This document shows, one piece after another, positions 1 to 6,125 of a DNA stretch of 6,179 nucleotides. The stretch is taken from assembly GCA_902489375.1 (NCBI GenBank), contig CABTZP010000079.1, positions 1 through 6,179 on the forward strand, read 5' to 3'. The stretch's first letter is position 1. Every line of letters begins with the position of its first letter. This DNA is from an uncultured Tissierellia bacterium. GTDB taxonomy: Bacteria; Bacillota; Clostridia; Tissierellales; Peptoniphilaceae. A program made the translations under genes and the position numbers. The notes beneath the pieces are model-generated. The model ran no database searches, had not been told where the DNA came from, and was given only the letters and a program-made list of their open reading frames with translations.

Positions 1-391
1 CCCGAAGGCCATAGATGGCCCCGATCGTCGCTCCTTTATCATCGGAAACGCCCCGGCCATACATCCGATGGTCATGGATTTCCCCGGCAAAAGGAGGATA
101 GGTCCAGTCATCGCCCACGGGAACGACATCGACATGGCCCAAAACCATCACCATCTCTTCCCCTTGCCCGTATTCAAGATAGCCGACCTGGTTATCCACA
201 TTGACCGCGGTAAAGCCCATTTTTTCCCCTAATGAAAGGGCATATTCCAAAGCTTTTTTCGGACCCGGTCCATAGGGGGCTCCTTCTTCCGGCTCTCCCG
301 CTACACTGTTGATTTGAATCGCTCCCTGAATCCCCTGAAAAATTTCATCCTGCTGGTCCCAGAGAAGCTGGCGCAGTTTTTCGTAATCCAT
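1..391 (-). CDS. pepV: M20 family dipeptidase, PepV/Sapep type (N-terminal part, cut by window edge)
   Basis: This is the N-terminal 130 residues of a cytoplasmic metallo-dipeptidase; the rest lies left of base 1. My translation from the ATG at 391 is open to the edge. Visible hallmarks are INSVAGEPEEGAPYGPGP (residues 28-44), GHVDVVP at 85-91 with the metal-binding His86 and Asp88, and YGRGVSDDKG at 111-120 with the bridging metal ligand Asp118. These match the dinuclear-metal site of M20 enzymes, and the spacing is like PepV. The start is supported by AAAGGA at 398-403 with a 6-nt spacer. The gene begins 22 nt after the SGNH hydrolase stop and is probably in the same operon. Known relatives cleave dipeptides with an unblocked N-terminus. 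A role in releasing amino acids for the same pathway is inference. The alternative is another M20 peptidase, but the GEPEEGAPYGPGP segment favours PepV/Sapep. Confidence 0.9.
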   Translation of the reverse strand, partial: MDYEKLRQLLWDQQDEIFQGIQGAIQINSVAGEPEEGAPYGPGPKKALEYALSLGEKMGFTAVNVDNQVGYLEYGQGEEMVMVLGHVDVVPVGDDWTYPPFAGEIHDHRMYGRGVSDDKGATIGAIYGLR

Positions 392-397
392 CGCTCG

Positions 398-403
398 TCC
401 TTT
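398..403 (-). promoter_or_regulatory. Ribosome binding site of the M20 dipeptidase gene
   Basis: AAAGGA on the minus strand lies 6 nt before the ATG at 391. It fixes that start and shows the gene has its own translation signal inside the 22-nt gap after the hydrolase stop codon. Confidence 0.65.
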
Positions 404-413
404 CCGTCTGCTC

Positions 414-1070
414 TTATATCAGTTTCCACTCTTCAGCCAACTTCCGGTAAAGAAGCTCGGCCATCTCCTGATGCCCCTGAGGCGTCAGGTGCATATAGGT
501 AACCGGATCCACGGGGCTTTTCATCTCCGCGTCCGCATTGACAAAATAGGCCCCCAAAAAATCCGCCCATTTTTTGATCTCCATCGGCAACATTTCCGTC
601 TTTTTATCGCAGCCTGGCCCCATGGGAAGGCCCATATCCTCATTTTTTAGATAATCCCGGGAAATGGCCTGGGGGGCGATCAAAACCAGGGTCGGCTTCT
701 GATCCCGCCAGGCATCCTTTAACGACAGGGCCTTTTCCGCCAAAAACTTGATGCCCAGACCGATGCACTGGGCGTTGGCCCCAAACCGTTCCTTGGCGTC
801 ATTGGTGCCCAGCATGATCAAAAGGATGTCCACGGGCTTGTGGGAATACATACAGCAGGCGATGGCGTCCATCCCGGAAACGCATTCCCGGAGGGGATCG
901 TCAAAAACCGATGTCCTTCCATTCATCCCCTCTTCGACCAGATTTGCCCGGTCTCCCAGCTTTTTTTGCAAAAGCCGAGTCCAGCGAATCTCCTCCCCAT
1001 ACCGGCCGCCGGTATAGGGGTCATAGCCATAGGTATTGGAATCGCCAAAACAGAGGATATTCTTTTTCAT
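414..1070 (-). CDS. SGNH/GDSL hydrolase, arylesterase/acyltransferase-like
   Basis: A 218-residue SGNH-fold hydrolase with no signal peptide, so likely cytoplasmic. Block I is CFGDSNTYG with nucleophile Ser11. Block II is EEGMNGRTSVFDDP (residues 46-59). Block III is IMLGTNDAKERF with oxyanion Asn90, and the C-terminal HLTPQGH carries the probable catalytic His194. The RWTRLL...EEGMNGRT...SHKPVDILLIMLGTND pattern resembles the mycobacterial MsAcT/arylesterase branch, which acts on small esters or transfers acyl groups; the substrate here is unknown. In the usual DxxH motif the Asp position is Thr191, and the nearest Asp is residue 188. The ATG at 1070 overlaps the birA stop in ATGA, and AAGGAG lies 6 nt upstream. 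Longer in-frame starts at 1076 and 1151 are disfavoured: the first sits directly on the ribosome binding site, the second lies well inside birA. The context does not reveal its job. Confidence 0.9.
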   Translation of the reverse strand: MKKNILCFGDSNTYGYDPYTGGRYGEEIRWTRLLQKKLGDRANLVEEGMNGRTSVFDDPLRECVSGMDAIACCMYSHKPVDILLIMLGTNDAKERFGANAQCIGLGIKFLAEKALSLKDAWRDQKPTLVLIAPQAISRDYLKNEDMGLPMGPGCDKKTEMLPMEIKKWADFLGAYFVNADAEMKSPVDPVTYMHLTPQGHQEMAELLYRKLAEEWKLI

Positions 1071-1891
1071 AAACATCTCCTTTTCCCCTTTAAAATTTGA
1101 ACCTGCCCAAAAGAAAGGCTCCTTCGCTCTCCAGAGGGGCTTTGAACCCAAAGGCTTCCGTCATCTCCGATATCTATGGCCCGTCCCTGAAAAATCTGTC
1201 CTTCCTGTTCATAGCGAATCTCTTTTCCCAGGGTCTGACAAAGCGACCGGTAGAGGGCGATCCCTGTTTTTTTCCTGTTTGGATAGAGGGCGAAAAAGGA
1301 CCGGATAATGGCAGCGGTCAGCCTAATCCGGTCAAAGTCCCCGGGAAGGTCCGTAAACAGGGCTCCCGCCCGGTCCTTGATTTCGGGCGCAAACCCCTCC
1401 GGAGGCTCCTTAAGGTTGATGCCGATCCCCAAAATGATCCCGGTCCTTTGGTCCGACCCCTCCAGGAGGGTTTCCGCTAGGATCCCGCCCACCTTTTTTT
1501 CCCCCATCTGAAGGTCATTGACCCAGCGAAGAGAAATTTCCTTTTCAAAATTTTCTTTCAGGGCCTGACAGACCGCGCACCCCGCCAAAATGGTCAGGAT
1601 TCCGGGTTCGGGCGGAAAAACTTCCTCTGCCCAGGCAAAAGTCAGATACAGGCCGCCCGGAGGAGAAGAAAAAGACCTTCCGCGTCTTCCCCGTCCGGCT
1701 TTTTGCTCCTTCGAAAGGAAGATCAGCCGATCAAAAGGGCCCTGGCCCATCCTCTTTTTGGCCTCGTCATTGGTTGACTGACAGGAGGCCAAAAAATGAA
1801 GCTCCGCTTCTGACCAAGGATGGTTCAGTTGGAGGCGGAGCCTTTCTTCTTCCGATTTGATCCTTTCGGGATATTCAAGCTTTGGGTTCAT
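1067..1891 (-). CDS. birA: Biotin--[biotin carboxyl carrier protein] ligase, short form without HTH domain
   Basis: A 274-residue biotin-protein ligase that makes biotinyl-AMP and transfers biotin to the carrier lysine of AccB in the cytoplasm. Motifs in order: CQSTNDEA (37-44), KAGRGRRGRSF (64-74, the biotinyl-AMP loop), GGLYLTF (79-85), LRWVNDLQMGEKKVGGILAE (121-140, with the catalytic Lys in KKVGGIL), GIILGIGINL (151-160), and a C-terminal SH3-like domain at about 222-268. The usual WPND is WVND here. There is no N-terminal winged-helix domain, so it should be a pure ligase and not a repressor of biotin genes. It starts 15 nt after the accC stop; GAGG lies 9 nt before the ATG, so the site is moderate. 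Placement behind accB and accC fits its role of charging the carrier made by the same operon. Confidence 0.93.
   Translation of the reverse strand: MNPKLEYPERIKSEEERLRLQLNHPWSEAELHFLASCQSTNDEAKKRMGQGPFDRLIFLSKEQKAGRGRRGRSFSSPPGGLYLTFAWAEEVFPPEPGILTILAGCAVCQALKENFEKEISLRWVNDLQMGEKKVGGILAETLLEGSDQRTGIILGIGINLKEPPEGFAPEIKDRAGALFTDLPGDFDRIRLTAAIIRSFFALYPNRKKTGIALYRSLCQTLGKEIRYEQEGQIFQGRAIDIGDDGSLWVQSPSGERRSLSFGQVQILKGKRRCL
1077..1082 (-). promoter_or_regulatory. Ribosome binding site deciding the SGNH hydrolase start
   Basis: AAGGAG on the minus strand is 6 nt before the ATG at 1070 and 0 nt before the in-frame ATG at 1076. The spacing selects 1070, the codon that also overlaps the birA stop by 4 nt. 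The site lies inside the birA coding end, which suggests translational coupling. Confidence 0.7.
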
Positions 1892-1906
1892 TCTCCCTGC
1901 CCTCGG

Positions 1907-3265
1907 TTATAAGTTCGGCTTGATTCTCTCGATAAAGCCTTCGATAAAGGAAGTGTCACAGTGTCCCTTTTGAAATTCCGGATCAGAGACCAAAAGATAC
2001 TGAAAATCCAAATTGGTTTTGATCCCGGTAATGACCATCTCATCCAGAGCCGTCTGCATCTTTGCCAGGGCCATCTCCCGCGTATCCGCGTGGACAATCA
2101 CCTTGGCAATCAGGGAGTCGTAGTCGGTCGGAATCACGTAATTATCATAGATCCCGGTGTCACAGCGGACTCCGCATCCGCCGGGAAGGTGAGTGTATCC
2201 GATTTTTCCGGGACTGGGAATAAAGTGGTTCATAGGATCTTCCGCGTTAATCCGGCACTCGATGGCGCAGCCCTGAATGGGGACATTCATATAGGACTCT
2301 GAAATTTCTTCCCCGTTGGCAATCCGGATCTGCTGTTCGACCAGGTCAACCCCCGTCACCATCTCCGTGACCGGATGTTCGACCTGAATCCTTGTGTTCA
2401 TCTCCATAAAATAGAACCTCTGGTTTTCATCGACAATAAATTCGATGGTTCCCGCGCCCAGATAATGGACGGTCTCGGCCGCCCTTTTTGCCGCCTCAAA
2501 CATCTTCTCCCGGGTCTTCTGGCCCACATTGGTGGAAGGGGACTCTTCGATCAGCTTTTGATGGTTTCTCTGCACCGAGCAGTCTCTTTCCCCAAGGGTA
2601 ATGACGTTGCCAAAGTGATCCGCTAAAACCTGGACCTCAACATGGTGGGGATTGGTAATCAGCCGCTCCAGATACATTTTATTATCCGCGAAGGCCCGGA
2701 TCGTCTCCTGCTGGGCGATATGGAACTGGGAAAGGAAATCCCTTCGCTGGAAAACCTCCCTCATCCCCTTTCCGCCGCCGCCGGCAGAAGCCTTGATCAT
2801 GATGGGAAAGCCGATTTGATCGGCAATCCGAAGGGCCTCTTCCGCGTCGGTGATCTCTCCGTCACTTCCGGGAATGACCGGAACGCCGGCTTCTTTCATT
2901 TTTTGCTTGGCATGGGATTTTTCCCCCATCAGCTCCATTACATCGGCGCTGGGGCCGATAAAAATGATCTCCTGATGCTCGCATCGGCGAACAAATTCGG
3001 GATTTTCCGAAAGAAAGCCGTAACCCGGATGAATGGCATTGGCGCCCGTGACCTCGCAGGCTGAAAGGATTCGGTCCATGTTCAGATACGACTCGGATGC
3101 CGCTCCGGAGCCGATACAAATCGCTTCATCGGCCATTTGGACATGAAGGGCGTCTTTATCGGATTCCGAATAAATGGCCACGGTTGGAATTTTTAAATTC
3201 CGGCAGGCCCGGCAAATGCGGATGGCAATTTCGCCTCGGTTGGCGACTAAAATTTTATTAATCAT
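1907..3265 (-). CDS. accC: Biotin carboxylase (AccC-type, ATP-grasp)
   Basis: A 452-residue biotin carboxylase, the usual family length. It uses ATP and bicarbonate to carboxylate biotin held on a carrier protein. Visible: N-terminal NKILVANRGEIAIRI, HPGYGFLSENPEF (79-91), the glycine-rich ATP loop ASAGGGGKGM (159-168), HHVEVQVLAD (207-216), and RNHQKLIEESPS with Lys237. MEMNTRIQVEHPVTE holds Glu288, Asn290, Arg292, Gln294 and Glu296; ECRINAEDP holds Arg338. These fall at the same positions as the E. coli catalytic residues, so the enzyme looks fully functional. The ATG at 3265 has AGGA 4 nt upstream and overlaps the end of the carrier-like gene by 8 nt; an in-frame TTG at 3277 is less likely. 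No acetyl-CoA carboxyltransferase subunits are in the window; the neighbouring carboxyltransferase candidates are PxpB/PxpC, so the acceptor may be an amide or lactam. Confidence 0.96.
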   Translation of the reverse strand: MINKILVANRGEIAIRICRACRNLKIPTVAIYSESDKDALHVQMADEAICIGSGAASESYLNMDRILSACEVTGANAIHPGYGFLSENPEFVRRCEHQEIIFIGPSADVMELMGEKSHAKQKMKEAGVPVIPGSDGEITDAEEALRIADQIGFPIMIKASAGGGGKGMREVFQRRDFLSQFHIAQQETIRAFADNKMYLERLITNPHHVEVQVLADHFGNVITLGERDCSVQRNHQKLIEESPSTNVGQKTREKMFEAAKRAAETVHYLGAGTIEFIVDENQRFYFMEMNTRIQVEHPVTEMVTGVDLVEQQIRIANGEEISESYMNVPIQGCAIECRINAEDPMNHFIPSPGKIGYTHLPGGCGVRCDTGIYDNYVIPTDYDSLIAKVIVHADTREMALAKMQTALDEMVITGIKTNLDFQYLLVSDPEFQKGHCDTSFIEGFIERIKPNL

Positions 3266-3716
3266 CGGTTCCTGCAACTTTCAGGGAAAAAATCTCCTGG
3301 CCATATTCCACGCTTTCCCCATTCGCAATGTGAATACCCGTAATGACCCCGTCCTTCGGTGCGCGGACTTCATCTCTTCGCTGAATCGCTTCAATGAAGC
3401 AGAGAATCTGTCCCTCCTCAACCGGGTCTCCGGCCGAAACCAGGGGGCCGGAGTGGTCGTCTTTATCCCCAATAAAAACGCCAATCATGGGAGAATAAAT
3501 TTTTATAATTTCTCCTTCCCCGCCCGAATCTTCCCGTTCAGGGGATGACAATCCCGCTTCTTCCTCTTCTCCCCCGGAGGATTCCACCGCGGGAAAAAGG
3601 GGATCCCCGGCAGGGCCGGAGAGGGCCAGGGAAAACGATCCTTCCTGGTAGGAAAACTCGGATAAATCGGATTGATCTACGGTTTCGATTAAATCCATGA
3701 TACGATCAAAATTCAC
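3258..3716 (-). CDS. Biotin carrier-like protein lacking the biotinylation lysine (AccB paralogue)
   Basis: A 152-residue protein with AccB architecture: an N-terminal helical segment (NFDRIMDLIETVDQSDLSEF), an acidic Glu/Gly/Ser linker at about 45-69, and a C-terminal biotinyl domain at about 70-147. The domain is otherwise well conserved: IYSPMIGVFIG, a thumb-length segment DKDDHSGPLV, GDPVEEGQILCFIEA, and a C-terminal VEYGQEIFSLKV. The attachment motif expected as EAMKLMNE reads EAIQRRDE, so Gln112 (codon CAG at 3381-3383) stands where biotin-bearing Lys should be, and both flanking Met are gone. It therefore cannot be biotinylated in the normal way. The frame is intact, so this is not simple decay. 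The GTG start is supported by AAAGGAGG with a 5-nt spacer. It lies 16 nt after pxpC and overlaps accC by 8 nt, which suggests it is made in step with AccC. A structural or inhibitory subunit, like plant BADC proteins, is inference. Confidence 0.88.
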   Translation of the reverse strand: MNFDRIMDLIETVDQSDLSEFSYQEGSFSLALSGPAGDPLFPAVESSGGEEEEAGLSSPEREDSGGEGEIIKIYSPMIGVFIGDKDDHSGPLVSAGDPVEEGQILCFIEAIQRRDEVRAPKDGVITGIHIANGESVEYGQEIFSLKVAGTDD

Positions 3717-3721
3717 AGGAT

Positions 3722-3729
3722 CCTCCTTT
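3722..3729 (-). promoter_or_regulatory. Strong ribosome binding site selecting a GTG start
   Basis: AAAGGAGG on the minus strand lies 5 nt before GTG at 3716. It is the best ribosome binding site in the window. It decides the non-ATG start of the lysine-less carrier gene, because the first in-frame ATG would remove six conserved N-terminal residues. Confidence 0.8.
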
Positions 3730-3732
3730 CCC

Positions 3733-4740
3733 TTATGTCAATAGATTTTCGATCCGCTCAGCGGTGTGGCGGATCCCGCCGGAAAGCCGGCTCTGCCGAT
3801 AAAGGAGCTCATCGTTATTCTTTAACGATTGAAATTCATCGATCAGGATCCGCTGGGCTTCTTCTACCTGAATTTTTTGAAAACGCACTTTTTCCCCCGG
3901 CATCCGCTGAACCAGCTTAGGAATATCCGCTGCGATGACAACGGCAATGTTCTTTCTCCGGTTTGCCGCCGGCCGGTCGGCCAGTAAAACATAGGGCATG
4001 CCGGAAGGGCCAATCTGAACGGCTCCGAAGAGGGTTCCTTCCATGGGAATCGTCTCCGGACCCTGGTGTTCAATGGAAGGTCCTGCCAGCCCGTACTCTT
4101 CTCTTCCGGACGCTTCCGTAAGCTGATATTCCGATGAATAGAAGATCCCATAGGCTTCTTCGGTAAAATATTGGTCCTGGGGCCAGGGCACTACCCGGAG
4201 GGTCAGCACTTCATCGGCCGCGGGAACTTCCACTTCCAAATGACGCACCTGAAGCTCTCTTTGCCCCAGATAGACATCGGCGGAAGCCAAAACGTCATTG
4301 ACCGCCAAGGCCCGGCCCAAATACCCCCCGATTCGATTGTCCAAATCCGTGGAATAACTTTCCAGGAACAAGGGGACTTTGATGCCGCCGGCAAAAGAGA
4401 TATAGGCGTATCTGCCCTTCAAAAAAGATTCGATTTTTAAGACATCCTTTGCCTGATGCACATAGGTCCGGTAGGATTCAATCGGCTCGTCATTTAACGT
4501 TGCCTCGACGATCGCCCCCGTAATGGCAAAGGCACCGGAGGAGGTAAATTCTAAAACGGGCCCTTCCTGATGGCATTCCAAAGCGGCTTCATTCACGGAG
4601 TTGCCCACTAAAAGATTGGCCAAAGCCAGGGCTTTTTGATCCATGGCCCCCGAAGGAGAAAAGCCATAACAGGCATAGCCCCTGCGGCCAATATCCTGAA
4701 CGGTCGTTAAAAACCCGGCCTCTACGACTCGAAATCCCAT
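3733..4740 (-). CDS. pxpC: PxpC/KipA-family carboxyltransferase-like subunit (AHS2)
   Basis: A 335-residue member of the KipA/AHS2 family, the partner of PxpB in 5-oxoprolinase and the homologue of one carboxyltransferase half of urea carboxylase. Visible: VVEAGFLTTVQDIGRRGY (residues 5-22), SGAMDQKALALANLLVGN (30-47), a YAYISFAGGI core, STDL...IGGYLGRAL (131-145), GLAGPSIEH, GAVQIGPSGMPYVLLADR (239-256), and IAADIPKLVQRMPGEKVRF (270-288). About 45 further residues form a charged helical-looking tail. The family's usual DRQTxGGYPKI stretch is replaced by DRPAANRRKNI at the same length, an unexpected change. The ATG at 4740 is chosen over an in-frame GTG at 4761 because AAGGAGG lies 4 nt before it. 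It overlaps the pxpB end by 19 nt, so translation is likely coupled. PxpA is absent from the window, so a 5-oxoprolinase role is not proven; a biotin-dependent carboxyltransferase is the main alternative. Confidence 0.88.
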   Translation of the reverse strand: MGFRVVEAGFLTTVQDIGRRGYACYGFSPSGAMDQKALALANLLVGNSVNEAALECHQEGPVLEFTSSGAFAITGAIVEATLNDEPIESYRTYVHQAKDVLKIESFLKGRYAYISFAGGIKVPLFLESYSTDLDNRIGGYLGRALAVNDVLASADVYLGQRELQVRHLEVEVPAADEVLTLRVVPWPQDQYFTEEAYGIFYSSEYQLTEASGREEYGLAGPSIEHQGPETIPMEGTLFGAVQIGPSGMPYVLLADRPAANRRKNIAVVIAADIPKLVQRMPGEKVRFQKIQVEEAQRILIDEFQSLKNNDELLYRQSRLSGGIRHTAERIENLLT

Positions 4741-5468
4741 GTTTCCTCCTTTTTCTGCCACTTCGCTTTATAGGTCCCCGCGTCGACCATGCTCTTTATG
4801 GAAATATACTCTTTCTCTGAAATGGGCTCAAAGCGGAGTTCATTTCCCGCCTCAAAAAGGATGACCTCTTCCTGATTGGGCTGGAAAAGCTGGAGGGGGG
4901 TCCGGCCGATGATTCGCCAATCCCCGGAAATGGGGAGGGCGAAGATTCCCAGTTCATCATTGCGGATCCCAATGGAGCCAGCGGGAATCTGTTCATGCCG
5001 GATGGCCCGCCTGGGCGTTTCCAAAAGGGGGTCCAGGCCCAGGGCCGAGGCATAGCCCGGTTCTCCTCCAAACATATAAATACGGTAATCCTTCTGAATC
5101 AAACGGTCGATCAGCTGCTCAGCCCCTATTCCAGCCCGATCGGCAATATAGGAAAGGTCCGGCCCATAGGCTTTTTCAAAACAGACGGGCATCTTCAGGA
5201 GTTTTTTCTCATCCTCAAAGCGGATTGGCGAAAGACTCACTAAAGAGTCTAAAAGGAGCCGCATATCGGTGTAACCGATCGATTCGGGATCATAACGAAT
5301 TAAAAGAGAATTCGTCGCGGGAATGATCTCCTGAATCGCCGGCTGGTTTCTGGACCGAAGAAAATGGCTCAGTTCAATCACCTTCTGATTGACTTCCGGG
5401 GAGATCTCACTGCCAAAAGACACATAAAGCGCCCGATCTCCGGCGGGTTGAATATTTAAGCTTTTCAT
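4722..5468 (-). CDS. pxpB: PxpB/KipI-family carboxyltransferase-like subunit (AHS1)
   Basis: A 248-residue member of the KipI/AHS1 family, which pairs with PxpC/KipA. Visible: QPAGDRALYVSFG (7-19), EISPEVNQKVIEL, the LLIRYDP strand, MPVCFEKAYGPDL (93-105), PGYASALGLDP (137-147), TPRRAIRHEQIPAGSIGI (151-168), IIGRTPLQLFQP (186-197) and FEAGNELRFEPIS near the C-terminus. The fold signature is clear, but several usually strong motifs differ: GFxPGFxYL reads GGEPGYASAL, GxQTGIYP reads NDELGIFA, and the conserved His before the YxVYM strand appears lost. A C-terminal extension of about 30 residues is charged. It follows accB after 68 nt; the nearest ribosome binding site, AAAGGA, is a rather long 12 nt from the ATG. 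Together with pxpC it is the only carboxyltransferase candidate beside accC. B. subtilis KipI inhibits kinase KinA, but this context argues for a metabolic role. Confidence 0.88.
   Translation of the reverse strand: MKSLNIQPAGDRALYVSFGSEISPEVNQKVIELSHFLRSRNQPAIQEIIPATNSLLIRYDPESIGYTDMRLLLDSLVSLSPIRFEDEKKLLKMPVCFEKAYGPDLSYIADRAGIGAEQLIDRLIQKDYRIYMFGGEPGYASALGLDPLLETPRRAIRHEQIPAGSIGIRNDELGIFALPISGDWRIIGRTPLQLFQPNQEEVILFEAGNELRFEPISEKEYISIKSMVDAGTYKAKWQKKEETWDFES
4745..4751 (-). promoter_or_regulatory. Ribosome binding site of pxpC inside the pxpB 3' end
   Basis: AAGGAGG on the minus strand is 4 nt before the ATG at 4740. It lies within the last codons of pxpB and rules in the shorter pxpC start over the GTG at 4761. 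Confidence 0.72.
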
Positions 5469-5536
5469 CCGGATTCAAGATCCTTTCTCTTTCTTCCTGG
5501 CTTTACGCTTCTTGGTCAAAGGCAAGCCTTCCCAAC

Positions 5537-6019
5537 CTATTTGGGCTGGATGGTAAACAGGAGGGCCCCCTGATCTACCTTTTGTTCATTCTCAAAATGG
5601 ATGGCCGTGACGGTTCCCTCTGCAGGCGATTTGATCTCATTCATCATCTTCATCACTTCCAGGATCATCAGGGTCTGTCCCTTTTTCACCGAGTCTCCTT
5701 CGTGGACAAAGGGCGGTTCCCCTTCCGACGGGGACCGATAACTGACCCCGGCAATGGGTGCGCAAACTTCCAGCTGATCCCCGCTTTTTTCTTCTTTCAA
5801 GACCCGGTCATCCTTCTTCTTTTTCCGATCCAAAGGAGCGGCGGGAGCGGTCTTTTTTTCCGCGGAGGAGAAGGTTTTCGCGCCCCCCTGAAGAGGCTCC
5901 TCAGCCGCCTCCACTTCCTGTCCTTTTTTCATCAGGAGATGAAAATCACCCATGGAAAGGTCAAAACCGGTCAGCCGGGATTCATTAAATTTTTCGATGA
6001 GCATTTTTACTTTATCCAT
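5537..6019 (-). CDS. accB: Biotin carboxyl carrier protein with intact biotinylation site
   Basis: A 160-residue carrier protein, a normal AccB length, that shuttles carboxybiotin between AccC and a carboxyltransferase. It has an N-terminal segment (MDKVKMLIEKFNES...SMGDFHLLMKKG), a Lys/Ala/Pro-rich linker at about 48-82, and a biotinyl domain at about 83-158. The domain has VCAPIAGVSYRSPSEGEPPF with a thumb-like insert, VKKGQTLMILEVMKMMNEI with biotinyl Lys124, and VDQGALLFTIQP at the end. The start is set at the ATG at 6019 because the next residues match the family N-terminus and AGAGGAAGAG lies just upstream. The frame stays open further to 6169, but that stretch reads through sequencing adapter (KQKTAYEI) and is not real protein. 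It is the first intact gene on this contig; the operon's promoter and any earlier genes are lost at the right end. BirA encoded downstream should charge it. Confidence 0.94.
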   Translation of the reverse strand: MDKVKMLIEKFNESRLTGFDLSMGDFHLLMKKGQEVEAAEEPLQGGAKTFSSAEKKTAPAAPLDRKKKKDDRVLKEEKSGDQLEVCAPIAGVSYRSPSEGEPPFVHEGDSVKKGQTLMILEVMKMMNEIKSPAEGTVTAIHFENEQKVDQGALLFTIQPK

Positions 6020-6101
6020 ATCCCACTCTTCCTCTTCTCTATTATCGGCTCCAATAAAGGATTCCGCAATCCTGTCCAGGTCCTTTCTCCAGGTAAGATA
6101 G

Positions 6102-6125
6102 ATTTCGTATGCCGTCTTCTGCTTG
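6102..6125. other. Illumina P7 adapter remnant (sequencing artefact)
   Basis: These 24 bases match the P7 adapter read-through sequence at 23 positions; the only mismatch is T for C at 6104. They are followed directly by six A (6126-6131), the typical tail when a read runs past the adapter end. On the minus strand the translation is KQKTAYEI, a known contaminant peptide in metagenomic protein sets. This is not biological sequence. Confidence 0.96.

Noticed and set aside
414..1151. A longer SGNH hydrolase starting at 1151
   Set aside because: The extra 27 residues overlap birA and have no family match; the ATGA overlap and AAGGAG spacing support 1070.
1961..3064. Plus-strand frames of 80-140 residues opposite accC
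   Set aside because: They are shadows of the conserved accC frame and show no motif or start signal.
3864..4151. A 95-residue frame antiparallel in phase to pxpC as a separate gene
   Set aside because: It lies wholly inside pxpC on the same strand in another frame, with no ribosome binding site or family resemblance; only its RRQTGER stretch is noted as a possible frameshift trace.
5516..5536. A terminator after accB around the AAGGCTTGCCTT sequence
   Set aside because: The stem is only four base pairs and no T run follows; accB and pxpB are probably co-transcribed.
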